A stretch of DNA of 64,000 nt from Bicyclus anynana (lineage: Eukaryota > Arthropoda > Insecta > Lepidoptera > Nymphalidae): positions 11,661,740-11,725,739 of the forward strand of contig NC_069099.1 of NCBI RefSeq assembly GCF_947172395.1, in the 5' to 3' direction. The position numbers and the translations under genes are program-made. Below the pieces are notes generated by a model. The model worked only from the letters and a program-made list of their open reading frames with translations. It was not told the DNA's origin and ran no database searches. The stretch's first letter is position 1. The number at the start of each line of letters is the position of its first letter. Positions 1-12,900 of this stretch are shown in pieces.

Positions 1-412
1 TGAAAAACGACAATTTTGTTAGTGAATTTGGGTGCGATGCATCTCCATATCTAATTCCTCTTATTGTGTGATAGTAGGATTAATCTTGTCTTTCGACCTT
101 TTACTGTTGGGTGTTGTCAACTCTTAGCAGATGACCCTACTGAAAATAGTAATGTGGATATATTTCAAATTCCAACATTGTTGAGAAATAACGTCTTCCT
201 TATTAATTAATTTACGCTGTAAAGTGATCCGTGAGAGTGTTACCCAAGAGGTTAGCCCAAGCCATTTAGCGGAAAGTTTGTATGTAAAGTAGGTATGACG
301 ATCTGCAACGAGTATTAAGACCTTTAACTAATTACTCCGTTTTATGATACCTTGTGCAAGCAAATTATTTAATCTATCCTACCTATTTTTAAGGTTGATT
401 AGAGGAATATTC

Positions 413-600
413 TTACTAGTCGGCGCCTCGTGGTTTCACCACAGAAAGCATATGTACAAGTAGTTTCACCTCACCCGTTGCCTCGCGGTTTTGCCTCCTT
501 AGTTCCCGTTCTCGTAAGATACGAGAATAAAATATAGCCTTTGATGCTTACCAATAACATGGCTTTCTAGTGGTGAAACGAGTTTTGCACAAAAGTCTGC
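413..600 (-). mobile_element. Helitron-like fragment
   Basis: ACTAGTCGGCGCCTCGTGGT reads, on the minus strand, as the usual GGCGC-ACTAGT 3' end, followed by the family body (ATACGAGAATAAAATATAGCC). The 5' limit is unclear. Confidence 0.45.
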
Positions 601-822
601 AAGTCTGCAAGTGCGCACGTCTGAAAGTGGCGACAGTGACAGAAAAGTTGAGAAATAAAAGGTTACCTTGGTATGGTATCAACTTGGTAAAGCGGAGGAA
701 TAAGACATATTACTATAAGATTGCTGAAAAACGTGTAAAAGAGAACACGTGGGTAAAAGGAGTAGATGATACGAGTAAGTTGATGAATGATATATATGTA
801 TAGTATGATGATGATTTTTGAC

Positions 823-1145
823 GGCCTCCGTGGCGCAGTGGTATGCGCGGTGGATTTACAAGACGGAGGTCCTGGGTTCGATCCCCGGCTGGGCAGATTA
901 AGATTTTCTTAATTTGTCCAGGTCTGGCTGGTGGGAAGCTTCGGTCGTGGCTAGTTACCACCCTACCGGCAAAGACGTACCGCCAAGCGATTTAGCGTTC
1001 CGGTACGATGCCGTGTAGAAACCGAAAGGGTGAGGATTTTCATCCTCCTCCTAACAAGTTAGCCCGCTAACATCTTAGACTGCATCATCACTTACCATCA
1101 GGTGAGATTGTAGTCAAGGGCTAACTTGTAAAGAATAAAAAAAAA
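823..1145 (+). mobile_element. tRNA-derived SINE, full length
   Basis: The head carries pol III A-box-like (TGGCGCAGTGG) and B-box (GGTTCGATCCC) sequences. The body then runs through CCACCCTACCGGCAAAGACG to GGGCTAACTTGTAAAGAATA and an A-run. Copies or fragments recur at 18840, 45482 (minus), 54738, 56172 and 59412 (minus). Confidence 0.9.
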
Positions 1146-1317
1146 TGATAAACGAGAATGTCAGATATTGACATATTATGGTGACCCCATTCAAGTGGGA
1201 TAAGGTACAGGAGATGATAATGATGATGATAATAATTATAAATATAGACTTTCTATAGCTGTAAGACTTCGTTCCGGACATAATTCATTAAATAGATTTG
1301 CGTACACGATAAAAAGT

Positions 1318-1500
1318 CGTCATCAACCCATATTCGGCTCACTGCTGAGCTCGAGTCTCCTCTCAGAATGAGAGGTGTTAGGCCAATAGTCCACCACGCT
1401 GGCCCAATGCGGATTTGCAGACTTCACACACGCAGAGAATTAAGGTAATTCTCTGGTATGCAGGTTTCCTCAAGATGTTACAAACAACGATACAAAGTAC
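1318..1500 (-). repeat. Interspersed repeat (family also at 37905-38060 and 63597-63770)
   Basis: Shares CAACCCATATTCGGCTCA, GCCCAATGCGGATTTGCAGA and CTTCACACACGCAGAGAATT with the other two copies. The copy at 37905-38060 is in the opposite orientation. Probably a SINE-like body; at 37800 it follows a B-box-like AGGTTCGAGCTC. Confidence 0.65.
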
Positions 1501-2440
1501 ACTCACCAATCTGCTTGGAGTGTGCCTAAGGACGTTTATCATATCTTACTGGAATGTGTCCGAAGCGAAGTACATTTTAAGATAATTTGAATAAACGTAG
1601 GTAATATTAATTAGTCTCAAGATAGTTTTAGATAATGCATGTTATAGCGTAAGTAGGATTACGAGAGCCAAATAGTCACTTTAGTGACTAAGCTCTTTAA
1701 AATATAAAAAAAAAAAATAGACTTTATACTTACTACTCTAAGTATATAATACTAAAAATAATTATGACTGTGATATAAATGTAATAAGTAAATTCATAAT
1801 AGGTCTTAATATTATTATAATCGGTCACTGAAACCTTACATATCATATTATAGGTATTACTTATAGCGTAGGTAATCGACAATAGAATTACACTAGGATC
1901 TGTGTCACGAGTTTAATTCTATTATATACCAATGATAATTTTATACTATAGATAGGTTACGTACAAAATCACCGCGAAAATTGATCTGAAATTATTTCCA
2001 CTGAGCGTAAACATGCACAATTTTGTCTTTAATTCCATTATATATTTATGTATGTATAGATGTTACACTTTTTTTTTTTAATATTAAGAGATAATATATT
2101 TAATGCTAGTACTTCTAACCTAATAAACACATAAACTTTTTTTTTTGTTACACTTCCTGAACACACAACTTGATATTGTAGACGATATTTAATTTGTTTA
2201 GGTAAATAACGTTCGTTGTTTAACAAGCGACTAAATGAAGTCAATTTTCCACATTAATAAATGTCCACCTCAGTTTTGATGCCCCATCTCTAGTATAATA
2301 TATTATTGCCTGCTACAGTTAGTAGTGATCATAAAGTTCAATTTATTTTAGTGAACCGCAAAAGATAAATAGTTTTGGATTTCATTAATTTTACAGATCG
2401 TTCGTTCATCCAAAAATACATTAGGCAAATGTACTTTTTC

Positions 2441-2470
2441 ACACTCTCTCTCTCTCTATCTCTCTCTATA
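2441..2470. repeat. CT microsatellite
   Basis: CTCTCTCTCTCTATCTCTCT directly precedes the RTE fragment. Confidence 0.85.
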
Positions 2471-2486
2471 TAGTAAGGAGTATCTC

Positions 2487-2831
2487 TAAGGAGTATCTCT
2501 GCGTGATCGAATCAGAAATGAGGAGATCCGCAGAAGAACCAAAGTCACAGAAGCTCAACGAGTTGCGAAGCTGAAGTGGCAATGGGCGGGGCACATAGTT
2601 CGAAGAGCCGATGGACGTTGGGGTCCCAAAGTGCTGGAATGGCTACCCCGTACTAGTAAGCGCAGTGTTGGCCGACCCCCCACCAGGTGGACTGACGACA
2701 TCAAGCGAGTCGCAGGGATTCGCTGGATGCAGGCGGCTCAGTATCGTGATGTTTGGAAGTCCCTACAAAAGGCCTATGTCTGCCTGCAGGCAGTGGACGT
2801 CCATCGGCTGATATGATGATGATGATGATGA
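2487..2831 (+). mobile_element. RTE-type LINE 3' end
   Basis: Encodes the C-terminal part of RTE ORF2 in broken frames: QRVAKLKWQWAGHIVRRADG-like, VGRPPTRWTDDIKRVAGIRW, then QAAQYRDVWKSLQKAYV and the ATCGGCTGATATGATGATGA tail. 5'-truncated, no reverse-transcriptase domain. Confidence 0.9.
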
Positions 2832-3286
2832 CTTTTTCACACAAATTTGCAAGACAATTTGTCATTTCCTAATAATATACTTCACACAAAGTATCCAAAC
2901 GGCGCAGATGATATTTATTAACCGGTAGTTTCATTTAAACCAATTGTGGCCGTAATGTCTGCACTTTGCACATCAACACAACTTTGCGACAGCGAATTTA
3001 ATTTAGTGGCGAGAGTTGTGTTCACGACGTGCCCTGTGAGTCAATATTCCACACTTTACGTAGAAATTTGAAAAAAAAAATCAATTTAGTCAGACTTATT
3101 AGTTACATTTAGTCAGATATTTAAGCGCGTGGATCTTTTATCAATGTGGTAATGTAATAATAACTCAAAATAATTTTATTTATGGACTAAAAAACAGGAA
3201 AATGTATGTATTTAATGCATTTTTTTTACTACAGAACCCCTTTATGTGTAATGTGGCATTTTGATTTTGTTTTATTTTTTATCGTA

Positions 3287-3482
3287 TCTATACTAATATT
3301 ATAAAGTTGAAGAGTTTGTTTGTTTGATTGAACGCGCTAATCTCAGGAACTACTGGTCCGATTTGAAAAATTCTTTCAGTGTTAGATAGCCCATTTATAG
3401 AGGAAGGCTTTAGGCTTATATTATCCCCGTATGCCTACGGGAACGAGAACCACGCGGGTGAAACCGCGAGGCGTCAGCTAGT
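3287..3482 (+). mobile_element. Helitron-like non-autonomous element, complete
   Basis: Begins TCTATACTAATATTATAAAG and ends GAGGCGTCAGCTAGT, with the common body (GGAACTACTGGTCCGATTTG). It resembles the short lepidopteran Helitron-like family known as Lep1. Confidence 0.7.
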
Positions 3483-3993
3483 TACCAATATTTGGGCCCA
3501 AACCTTAATTTTGTTTCTTCTTCCCGTTATCTATCTAGCCCATTTTCTTTTAGTTATTTTTTTTTTGTTTTTAGTTCTCGATGTAAAAAGAACGGAGTCA
3601 GAAGTTTGGCATGTCTCTCTGTCTGTGGCATCTAAACGGATGGACCAATTTATTTTTGATGCAGTTTATTTTTATTTCCAAATTGACCGAAATGGATCGT
3701 ACCTATACCTATACCTTTGATGAAGTGAAGTCAACGCGACTTTGATGTTTTTCTTATTAAGTATGAAAAATAATCTAATAATCTTATAATTCTAGATAAT
3801 ACTGATTACTTGCCGGAAGTTATTAAACAATTTAATTTATTAAAAATAAAGGCTTGTGCTTAATAGTGAGCCAAATATGGGTAGTGAATGATGATACAAA
3901 TATTCATGATTGCTCTTTCCATTTTTCTGCAACTTTAATTGTAGATAAGAGAGAACAGTATATATTATATACCCTAAGCATTGTTTGTTTCAG

Positions 3994-4100
3994 GTCGGAC
4001 ATGAAAAATCTCGCTCCTTTGCTGGCTGTCCCTATCAGCGAGTACGTGGTAACTTTCATCTCTCTACTAGCCGCGGCCACACTGCTTTCGTGGACGACAG
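3994..4100 (+). other. Candidate orphan exon encoding a hydrophobic segment
   Basis: 107 nt between a strong acceptor (TTGTTTGTTTCAG) and a donor (GACAG|GTAACC). It reads RSDMKNLAPLLAVPISEYVV then TFISLLAAATLLSWTT, which looks like a membrane helix, from an ATG at 4000. It could be an exon of an upstream gene or a 5' exon of para carrying a short upstream ORF. I do not recognise the protein. Confidence 0.35.
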
Positions 4101-4509
4101 GTAACCATTCCCATTTCATTTCAATTATTATTACTCCAAGTCGTCGTCAAGAGGTGGCAGGGGGGTTAGCAGATACTGACCCCCTGCCATCGTTACTTAC
4201 GTTATTGTATATGGATAATTATCGTCCAGAAACAGAGCAACACTTCACAGGGCAGGCAATAAATCCTACAGTGCCACCGTGTGTCCATAAACTTGCGCCC
4301 CTGATTTCTTCTAGTCTTTGGGCTTAACTCTGGCTGCAGGGCCCAAAGCTACCGGTGACGCGACTGTATTCCTAGTCACTTTTATCTTCTACCCTAATGC
4401 ACATTCAGAGAAAAAAGAGAAATAACTTCTTGGAAAAGATTTCTTTTCCCGACCAAATCAGCAACACAACACAAAACAATTATTTATAAAATATGAAAAT
4501 TAATGAATC

Positions 4510-5378
4510 CGGGAGGAAGAAACGCGGGCGCAGAGTGCACTGCCGTGCGCGCTTTCCCTACCACACACACCCGCCCATTCACTGTTAGCAGCTATTGATA
4601 TTGTTTGTGTGGTGTGCAGAAGGGCGCTCCGCCCGTAGGTGGTCGGCGGGAGAACGCGGGCGCAGAGTGCACTGCCGCGCGCTTTCCCTACCACACACAC
4701 CCGCCCATTCACTGTTAGCAGCTATTGATATTGTTTGTGTGGTGTGCAGAAGGGCGCTCCGCCCGTAGGTGGTCGGCGGGAGAACGCAGGCGCAGAGTGC
4801 ACTGCCGCGCGCGCTTTCCCTACCACACACACCCGCCCATTCACTGTTAGCAGCTATTGATATTGTTTGTGTGGTGTGCAGAAGGGCGCTCCGCCCGTAG
4901 GTGGTCGGCGGGAGAACGCGGGCGCAGAGTGCACTGCCGCGCGCTTTCCCTACCACACACACCCGCCCATTCACTGTTAGCAGCTATTGATATTGTTTGT
5001 GTGGTGTGCAGAAGGGCGCTCCGCCCGTAGGTGGTCGGCGGGAGAACGCAGGCGCAGAGTGCACTGCCGCGCGCGCTTTCCCTACCACACACACCCGCCC
5101 ATTCACTGTTAGCAGCTATTGATATTGTTTGTGTGGTGTGCAGAAGGGCGCTCCGCCCGTAGGTGGTCGGCGGGAGAACGCGGGCGCAGAGTGCACTGCC
5201 GCGCGCTTTCCCTACCACACACACCCGCCCATTCACTGTTAGCAGCTATTGATATTGTTTGTGTGGTGTGCAGAAGGGCGCTCCGCCCGTAGGTGGTCGG
5301 CGGGAGAACGCGGGCGCAGAGTGCACTGCCGCGCGCGCTTTCCCTACCACACACACCCGCCCATTCACTGTTAGCAGG
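4510..5378. repeat. GC-rich satellite with alternating 130/132 bp units (262 bp higher-order repeat)
   Basis: GCCCATTCACTGTTAGCAG recurs at 4573, 4703, 4835, 4965, 5097, 5227 and 5359, giving spacings 130, 132, 130, 132, 130, 132. The 2 bp difference is one extra CG in the GCGCGC(GC)TTTCCC segment; CGCAGGCG/CGCGGGCG variants also alternate in part. The long minus-strand ORFs here are by-products of the repeat. Confidence 0.95.
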
Positions 5379-6810
5379 TAACTACTTAAGTTTATCATCA
5401 GCCTAGTTTTAATAGCCTCCTTGGTCCAGTGGTTAGTCCATGTGACTTTGAATCACGAGGTCTAGAGGCCCCGGGTTTTATTCCGAGAAATTCTCAGTAA
5501 CAATTCTCAGTTGGTGGAGTTACATTCTTATGGCTGGGAGAGAACGTTATTAAGTCGAAACCCGTCATTATGATTTGTCAATCGATAGTCTTTGTTAAAC
5601 AGTTTAACATTATAGCATAAGCCCACATTCTCGTGCATCGGAGAGAATGTTATCCCGTCGATTCCAGTCATTATGATAAACAATTGATAGTGTTCGTTGA
5701 AGAGTTTAACATTATCGCCAATATCAGACAAACGGGCCGAGATCAAACTCTGGACCTCTCAAATTTTCTTCGGTGCTATTATGGCAGTAGATACGGAAAT
5801 AATACTTGGAAGCAAAAACTAATAAAAGAAATGACGTGTTAAGGAAAAATCGTGAAAAATACAGCACTTCTCCTCTAGAGTTACGAATAATGCGAAAAAC
5901 ATGAATCATCGTAGCGAATGCGATAATTTTATACCAATAAAGTGGAGCAGGCTGTACAGTGTACACTGTAGGTACGTTCCTTTATATGCATACCTAATTA
6001 TTTCTAAAAACTAATTCAATATAAAATATCTCAGGATTTTTCTTCATTTCCTTACTTGCTAATTAGATTTATTATTTTAAATTTTACTACAAACACAATG
6101 CAAATAGACACAAGAGTTTGTAATCTTCGCATTTCAGTTTAATACATGACAATTTCAATTATTGTCTCCTGCATACTTATTGTTAATTAAATTTTAAGAA
6201 GTTTTTTGCTTGAAGGTAACAATAATTACATCGATGTGTAAAGGTGATAAAAGCAACTACATACCGAAGTCATGGTTATTAACCGCGGTCAAAAATTAAA
6301 AAAAAAAATAACACCGCACATATGTACCTACATGTAAAGCTTCATTAATTCCCATAAAGCTGAAAATTGGTACAACCGTTTAAAACATAATTATGAATAA
6401 TATTTAGAAAGTCCTCATCGAAGCTGTACCTAAAAAAAATACTCAAGGTCAAAGTTTAAGAAATGGGTTAATTTATGATTTTTACGGAAACGGTAGTCGG
6501 CAAGTTCTATTAAATTATTGAGAACTTTATTAATAGATATAGAATTACATGTTCTACAATTTTGTCTCTGCTTATTTTATAAATCAACTTACCGTTTTCC
6601 TGGATATCGCAAAAACCCTGTTTTATCTGTTTTAAATGAGTAAAAATCATTATACAAATATTCAGCTTTATGGATATTAATGTGGCCTCTAATTTGACTA
6701 TATATACGTAGCTATTTAAATAAAAACTTTCAACATAATAATATACGAGTATACACTTAAACAAAAATATTATTAGAAATTAGATCTAATGTCGAATAAT
6801 TACTTTTCAG
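5379..6810. other. AT-rich DNA upstream of para exon 1
   Basis: Contains a degenerate tRNA-like stretch at about 5415-5482 (GCCTCCTTGGTCCAGTGGTT ... CCCGGGTTTTATTCC), probably a decayed SINE head, and a short repeated phrase (GAGAGAACGTTAT / GAGAGAATGTTAT near 5538 and 5640). No promoter motif I can defend. Confidence 0.5.
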
Positions 6811-6843
6811 TAGGCAGTTCACTCGGGGGGAGTTCGATAGACA
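6811..6843 (+). other. para: para 5' UTR segment of the first coding exon
   Basis: A good acceptor (TTACTTTTCAG) ends at 6810, 33 nt before the ATG. The first coding exon therefore probably begins at 6811 and is spliced to one or more non-coding upstream exons, as in other insects. Where those exons lie is not visible here; the exon-like segment at 3994-4100 is one possibility. Confidence 0.5.
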
Positions 6844-6990
6844 ATGTCCGAGGACTTGGACTCGATCAGCGAGGAAGAACGTAGCTTGTTCCGACCCTTC
6901 ACCCGAGAGTCATTGGCTGCTATCGAAGCCCGCATAGCTGAGGAGAATGCCAAGCAAAAAGAACTCGAGAAAAAACGAGCGGAAGGCGAG
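6844..6990 (+). CDS. para: para exon 1, cytoplasmic N-terminus
   Basis: 49 codons from the ATG: MSEDLDSISEEERSLFRPFT, then a charged stretch ending RAEGE. The donor GAG|GTGAGA is phase 0. The N-terminal sequence is strongly conserved among insects. Confidence 0.97.
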
Positions 6991-9900
6991 GTGAGACACC
7001 GGGACCGTACAACAACCTTAGCTAACTATTGTCTGTATGATCTGTCACAGGAGTGTCTAGTGCTGACCATACAAACCATTGAACAATCTGCAGATCTGCT
7101 AATGTGTAAGCTTAAATCAACAATAATAAAAATACTAAAATATCCAACACAGAACTTCACATTACTATCGTCAAAAATCAACAATATAGGGATACCTATA
7201 CAAGTGTATTATAATGTCTTAAATGATAAGGGAATAGTCTCTGACGGATAATTTTTATTTGAACTATTCCAGACCGATTTGGGGCGGACGAAAAAGAAAA
7301 AAGAAGTAAGATTGCTTGCTTGCCCCTTTTTACATTTTTTTACGGCTCGTTTTTAGAACAAATAATGAGCAAGTTATCGCTGGTTCAAAATTATTTTGTC
7401 AAGTCGAAAACAACTTAGATAAATTGGCGTGACGATACACAATGCGATAACTTGCAATGCATTCTGGTTTATGCATATTAATCGCATTTTGAACACATCG
7501 CTTTGTCAATAAAGTCGTGAATGTATGGAAATATCCAGAAGCTTAGCTGTTTGAATCATATTAGTAAATTCTTACAGGTAATCTTTCAGTAGTTAAATAC
7601 GAAAGCTTATCATGTTTATTTTGCATTCAATAATAAAGAGGTATTTCCGATCGATTCGATAATACGATCAATACCTTTAATGCAGAATAGCCAATGTCCC
7701 TATTACATGAAAACAAAATTTCCCCAACTATATAGTTTCCAAAAATTAGAAATAGAACTTTAGAATGTTTAGATGACCCTAACGTTGCAGTAAAATGAGC
7801 CTAGTGAAACTGTCTACAATCTTACACCTCAACCAAATAGACACTTACTTTGTTTCTTAAGTGACAACCTTTTAAAGAATGACTTCACCCTGTAAATGTT
7901 TATCGAAAATCCCAAATGAATGGACAAAGGAAATACACTAATTATAGCACATAACATTAACCATTATCATGCATTGCACACGATTGGCTCATATTTGCAA
8001 CTCCATCGGCTGCTGTCATCTAGGTCTAGCATGGTGTTATCACCTAGCTGGTTTAGCGCAAGTAACGAACGGTCCCCTATTTTGATACCATTTAAATATT
8101 GTCTGACTTTACATTGGACACACCTTATACTCTGAACTTTTGCCTCCGACAACCCATTAATACTTAGTGAATAATTTTCGTTGCATAATTTAGAGAAAAC
8201 CCAATATTTTTTATAAGATATAGACATAGACATTTTGCGCATCTCAATTAAAGTCATTCGCGTTGAAACGGTAACATAATAGAGGGAGACGTTCAGCAAT
8301 CGCTTCTAGTTTTGCCGATATTGCATCATGAGAACACGGACAGCAGCACTGACAAGAGCGAGATGCTTTAAACGCGTTCACAAGCAATGCTCAAACACCG
8401 TAATAATACTAGTTGCTGTTAATGAAAGTACTATTCTCTAAATATTTTACAAGGTCCCTTTGTTGATGTCACTCATCTAGAGAATACTGCTACATGTAAT
8501 CCAATAGGACTCGTATTATTACAACAATGCCTTGATCAGGTAGTGTAAAGTGACTTGTCATTTCAGCATCCACAACACAACAAGAAACCAATTTTAAACC
8601 AAATATTCACACACAGAACACTATTTACGCCACTTAACATTTAGCGTGTATTGGCAATATTTAATTTCATCCAATACCCTGAATACTCAATCGATTATGA
8701 TAATAAATTAGAATTAAGAATTAAGAAAACAACAGTAAATGATAAGAATAAAATTAAGTCATCAGAAATTGTCAGTACACGCTCATTATTATGAACTTCT
8801 ATAAGGTCTAAAATAATCGAAGTGTACTCTCTAGGTGCGTTACGATGACGAAGACGAGGACGAGGGCCCGCAGCCGGACGCCACGCTCGAGCAGGGCTTG
8901 CCACTGCCAGTTCGGATGCAGGGCTCCTTTCCTCTGGAACTCGCGTCCACACCCCTCGAGGATATCGATCCTTTTTATCACAACCAAACCGTAAGTCACA
9001 TTTCTACTCCAGTCAAAATAGATGCCGAAAATTCCAAAAACTGTTTCATAAGCCCAATTTTATCCGAGAAAGTAGGAATATTATGGAATTAGTTCTAGTT
9101 AGCTTTAGATAAATTCCCAAGAAGCTAAAAATTTCCATGGACTTTAAGACACCATTACGAAATTGTGGGAGCTGTGAAGTGAGATGGCCCTGGGATCAAT
9201 GGGGACTAGTCATGATTTTATTGTAATGGTAATCTAGCTAATCTAAGGACACCCTCTAAGCTAACAGCAACAATTTGGGAATTTATGCAAGGGGTACCTT
9301 ATTTTATTCTAATTCGTTTAGGCTTATTTGTGGTGGTGGTTAATGGTCAATTTGGTGAATTTATTTTTATGTTTAGTTTATTGGGGTTTTAAATCGTCCT
9401 AAATTTTTAATAGTTTGTTTGGTATTTCTATCTTTACCTACTTTTATTTATATAGCAAAATCTGTAGTTATTTTCATCCAATAACAGTTAAACTCATTTA
9501 ACATCGTCATTATTATTTATTAAATGTATTTGATTGTGCTTGTTTCAGACATTCGTAGTCATAAGCAAGGGTAAAGATATCTTCAGATTTTCGGCGACTG
9601 ATGCCTTATGGATATTGAATCCATTCAATCCTATAAGAAGAGTGGCAATATATATATTAGTACATCCTCTGTTCTCTCTGTTCATTATAACTACCATCCT
9701 TGTGAACTGTATACTTATGATAATGCCTACCACACCAACAGTCGAGAGTACTGAGTAAGTATTCATTTGGAATTTTTAATAAATGATAGTTAAAATTTCT
9801 AAAAGAATTATATATTAAGAGATTACCAATTTATGTCATCTAATCATTAGTAGAATGCACGTTAGTTTCAAAATTTTTAGTATTCAACTAGTTTTCGACT

Positions 9901-12900
9901 TGTCTCAATACCCTAAGATTTAGATGATCGAATTAAATATTTTAATACCTATTATTAGATAACTATGTGGCTAGTTTATTACAGTGGTATAGTTAAGCCA
10001 ATTTAGAAATAAATAAATGTTATGTATGTTTGGAAATATTTCCTTGATTAATAGAGTTAGAATTTTCTAACAATATACTATTACTTGTCTGGGCAATAGG
10101 TTTATCGTTATAGGTAAACAAAATTAGTTTGTGGATCGAAAAAACACGAGTTAAAAATCACAAGTCACAAGAGCAATTGTGTGCAAAATAGCATTTTCTT
10201 TAATAGGTGTATTACACAATCTTCTAAAATAGTATCGTTAAGGTACTGATCATCTGCATTACGTCACTATCATTAAGAATGTTGGAGTGTTCTGAATAAC
10301 CTATTTCGTTGCAAGGAGTGAGTGTAGAGAATATACCTAAACACATCATCTTCCACGACACAATGATGCAGTGACCTTTACAATTTAGAGACTCATCTTC
10401 TTTTATGTCTTTCTATTTCGACACTACCTACTTGTTACAACCATAAAAATGTAAATACATAGGTATGTATTTGAATTCCATTTAGTTATTTACCTAGGCG
10501 TATTTAGATAATTGTATTGTTCTTGCTACCTTTCTACCCATCATGAAATTAACTTAGATTATAATTCATTTGGATAACCTAGAATTGTTTTATGATGACG
10601 TTATTGTCTACTTTTTGAGCGGCGTTCCACAATGGAGGTGAATTTTTACAGAGTTATCTTTACCGGCATCTACACCTTTGAGTCGGCGGTGAAAGTAATG
10701 GCCAGGGGTTTCATACTACAGCCATTCACATACCTTAGAGATGCATGGAATTGGCTTGACTTCGTAGTTATAGCTTTAGCGTGAGTAGTAGACAAATTTT
10801 ATTATATTTATGTAGTAAGATGTTACAACAGTTAAATTGTAGATTTTCGTTCTTATCTAATTAAATATATATTTTATAGTTATTGTTTAGAGGAAAAATT
10901 TAAATTAGATATTTGTATGTTTTATGAATTATAAATTTTATTGATATTATAAATTGTCGGAAGAGAAATCATGATCACGAAACTTATATCATGACAGTAT
11001 TGAGTAAGAAGATGTGGAAACATAATTTTAGTTAAGTAATAGTGTTATGCAGTTAGATATTATTAATCTAGAAGTTGTGGTTATGGGTGTGTGTTGCAGT
11101 TATGTGACGATGGGCATAGATCTCGGCAACTTGGCCGCTCTAAGAACATTCAGAGTTCTCCGAGCTTTGAAGACTGTGGCCATCGTACCGGGTAAATCTA
11201 ATTATCCAATTATATATTTAGCATTAATACAATTATCTTAGTAAGTGTAATGTAGGCAGTAAAGTTAAAGCTTTCTAATAGTAGATTTACCGAGTAATTT
11301 TGATTAGTAAGAAAGACCAGGCTAAAAATATAAGATTGAGACAACATAAGTAAGTATGAGTGCTTTTTATATTGTTTACTGTAAAGAGTTGAGTGATAAA
11401 TTAACAGATATACATATCAATTTAGAAAAAAATGAGAGTATCGATTGAACAATGACATAATTACGACCCGCAGGCTTGAAGACGATCGTCGGTGCCGTCA
11501 TAGAGTCAGTGAAAAATCTCCGAGATGTGATCATATTGACGATGTTTTCACTGTCTGTGTTCGCATTGATGGGCCTGCAAATTTACATGGGTGTACTGAC
11601 GCAAAAATGTGTAAAAGTCTTCCCAGAGGACGGCAGCTGGGGGAACCTAACTGACGAAAACTGGGAGCGATTTTGTCAAAATGAAAGTATGGCTATAATC
11701 ATATTCGTGAGACATATACAAAATTTCGATACTTTTTTTAACATATCTTTACATTTTAGCAAACTGGTATGGTGGAGACGGGGATTATCCTCTTTGTGGA
11801 AATTCGTCAGGAGCTGGGTCAGTTTGAAGCTTAACATTTTGTTTGTTAAATTAATGATATAAATTCTGACTATATTAATTACCTTTTCAGACAATGTGAA
11901 CCTGGTTACATATGTTTGCAAGGCTATGGTCCGAATCCCAACTACGGCTACACGAGTTTTGACACATTTGGATGGGCTTTCTTGTCAGCTTTCAGACTTA
12001 TGACACAGGACTATTGGGAAAACTTATACCAGCTGGTAATATCACAAACTCAAGCTTTGAAACTTTTTGATGCATTTTCGGGGTTAACGTTATTTGTTTT
12101 CTCTTGCAGGTGCTAAGATCGGCAGGTTCATGGCACGTTTTGTTCTTCGTTGTAATTATATTCTTAGGTTCATTCTATCTTGTCAACTTGATCTTGGCCA
12201 TTGTCGCCATGTCGTACGACGAGTTGCAAAAGAAAGCCGAAGAAGAAGAACAAGCTGAAGAGGAAGCTCTTAGGGTTAGATGCTGTTTATTATATTTATA
12301 TTTTAATACACTATCAAACTTACGAGTCTAGTGATCAGTGCCTGCCTAACATGCACTATTATACCTATGGGTGTAATGATTGATTCATGTGGTCTTAAAC
12401 ACTACTAGGTCCTGGGTCTGATTTGGGCTGTGGAACATTAAATTTTTCTTTCTTCCAAGTTCTCAAGTTCAATTCTCACTAAAATTCTCATGCCATAGTT
12501 GGGAAGTTAATAACCGCTACTCCCCGTGTCTAGGAGAGCGCAAACCGTTGGTCCCGATCATTATTGTTGGTATGTCACAGTAATCATTACAGAATAAAAC
12601 ATTATCACCCAAAAGACCAAACGTGTGTTGCTCAACTCCAAATCTCCCTCGTTGTAAGAGCCCTGGTCCTGTAGTGGGCGTTCAAATATGATGTATAATA
12701 TGTCCAATGTAATGTATAATGTTTCTTACGATTTTATAGGAAGCAGAACAGAAAGCAGCAGCGAGAGCTGACAAACAGGAGGCGCGGGAAGCTCACGCGC
12801 GGGAACAAGCGGCGGCGGCGGAGGCGGCGGCCTACGCCGAGGCGCACCCCGCCAAGTCCCCCAGCGACTCCTCCTGTCAGAGCTACGAGCTGTTTGTGAA

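Larger units (their letters stand above)
1..3993. other. Repeat-rich upstream DNA
   Basis: Contains a repeat fragment at the very start, a Helitron-like piece (about 413-600), a SINE (823-1145), an interspersed-repeat copy (1318-1500), a CT microsatellite (2441-2470), an RTE 3' end (2487-2831) and a Helitron-like element (3287-3482). No gene seen. Confidence 0.7.

Noticed and set aside
823..895. Possible functional tRNA gene (A and B box present)
   Set aside because: The same head recurs in several copies, each followed by the SINE body and A-run; the cloverleaf is not complete.
4500..5354. Several overlapping minus-strand ORFs of 70-129 codons with repeated protein sequence
   Set aside because: They are generated by the 130/132 bp satellite being free of stops in one frame; no start context, splice sites or known protein.
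4510..5378. CRISPR-like array
   Set aside because: Eukaryotic tandem satellite; units are 130/132 bp with no spacers.
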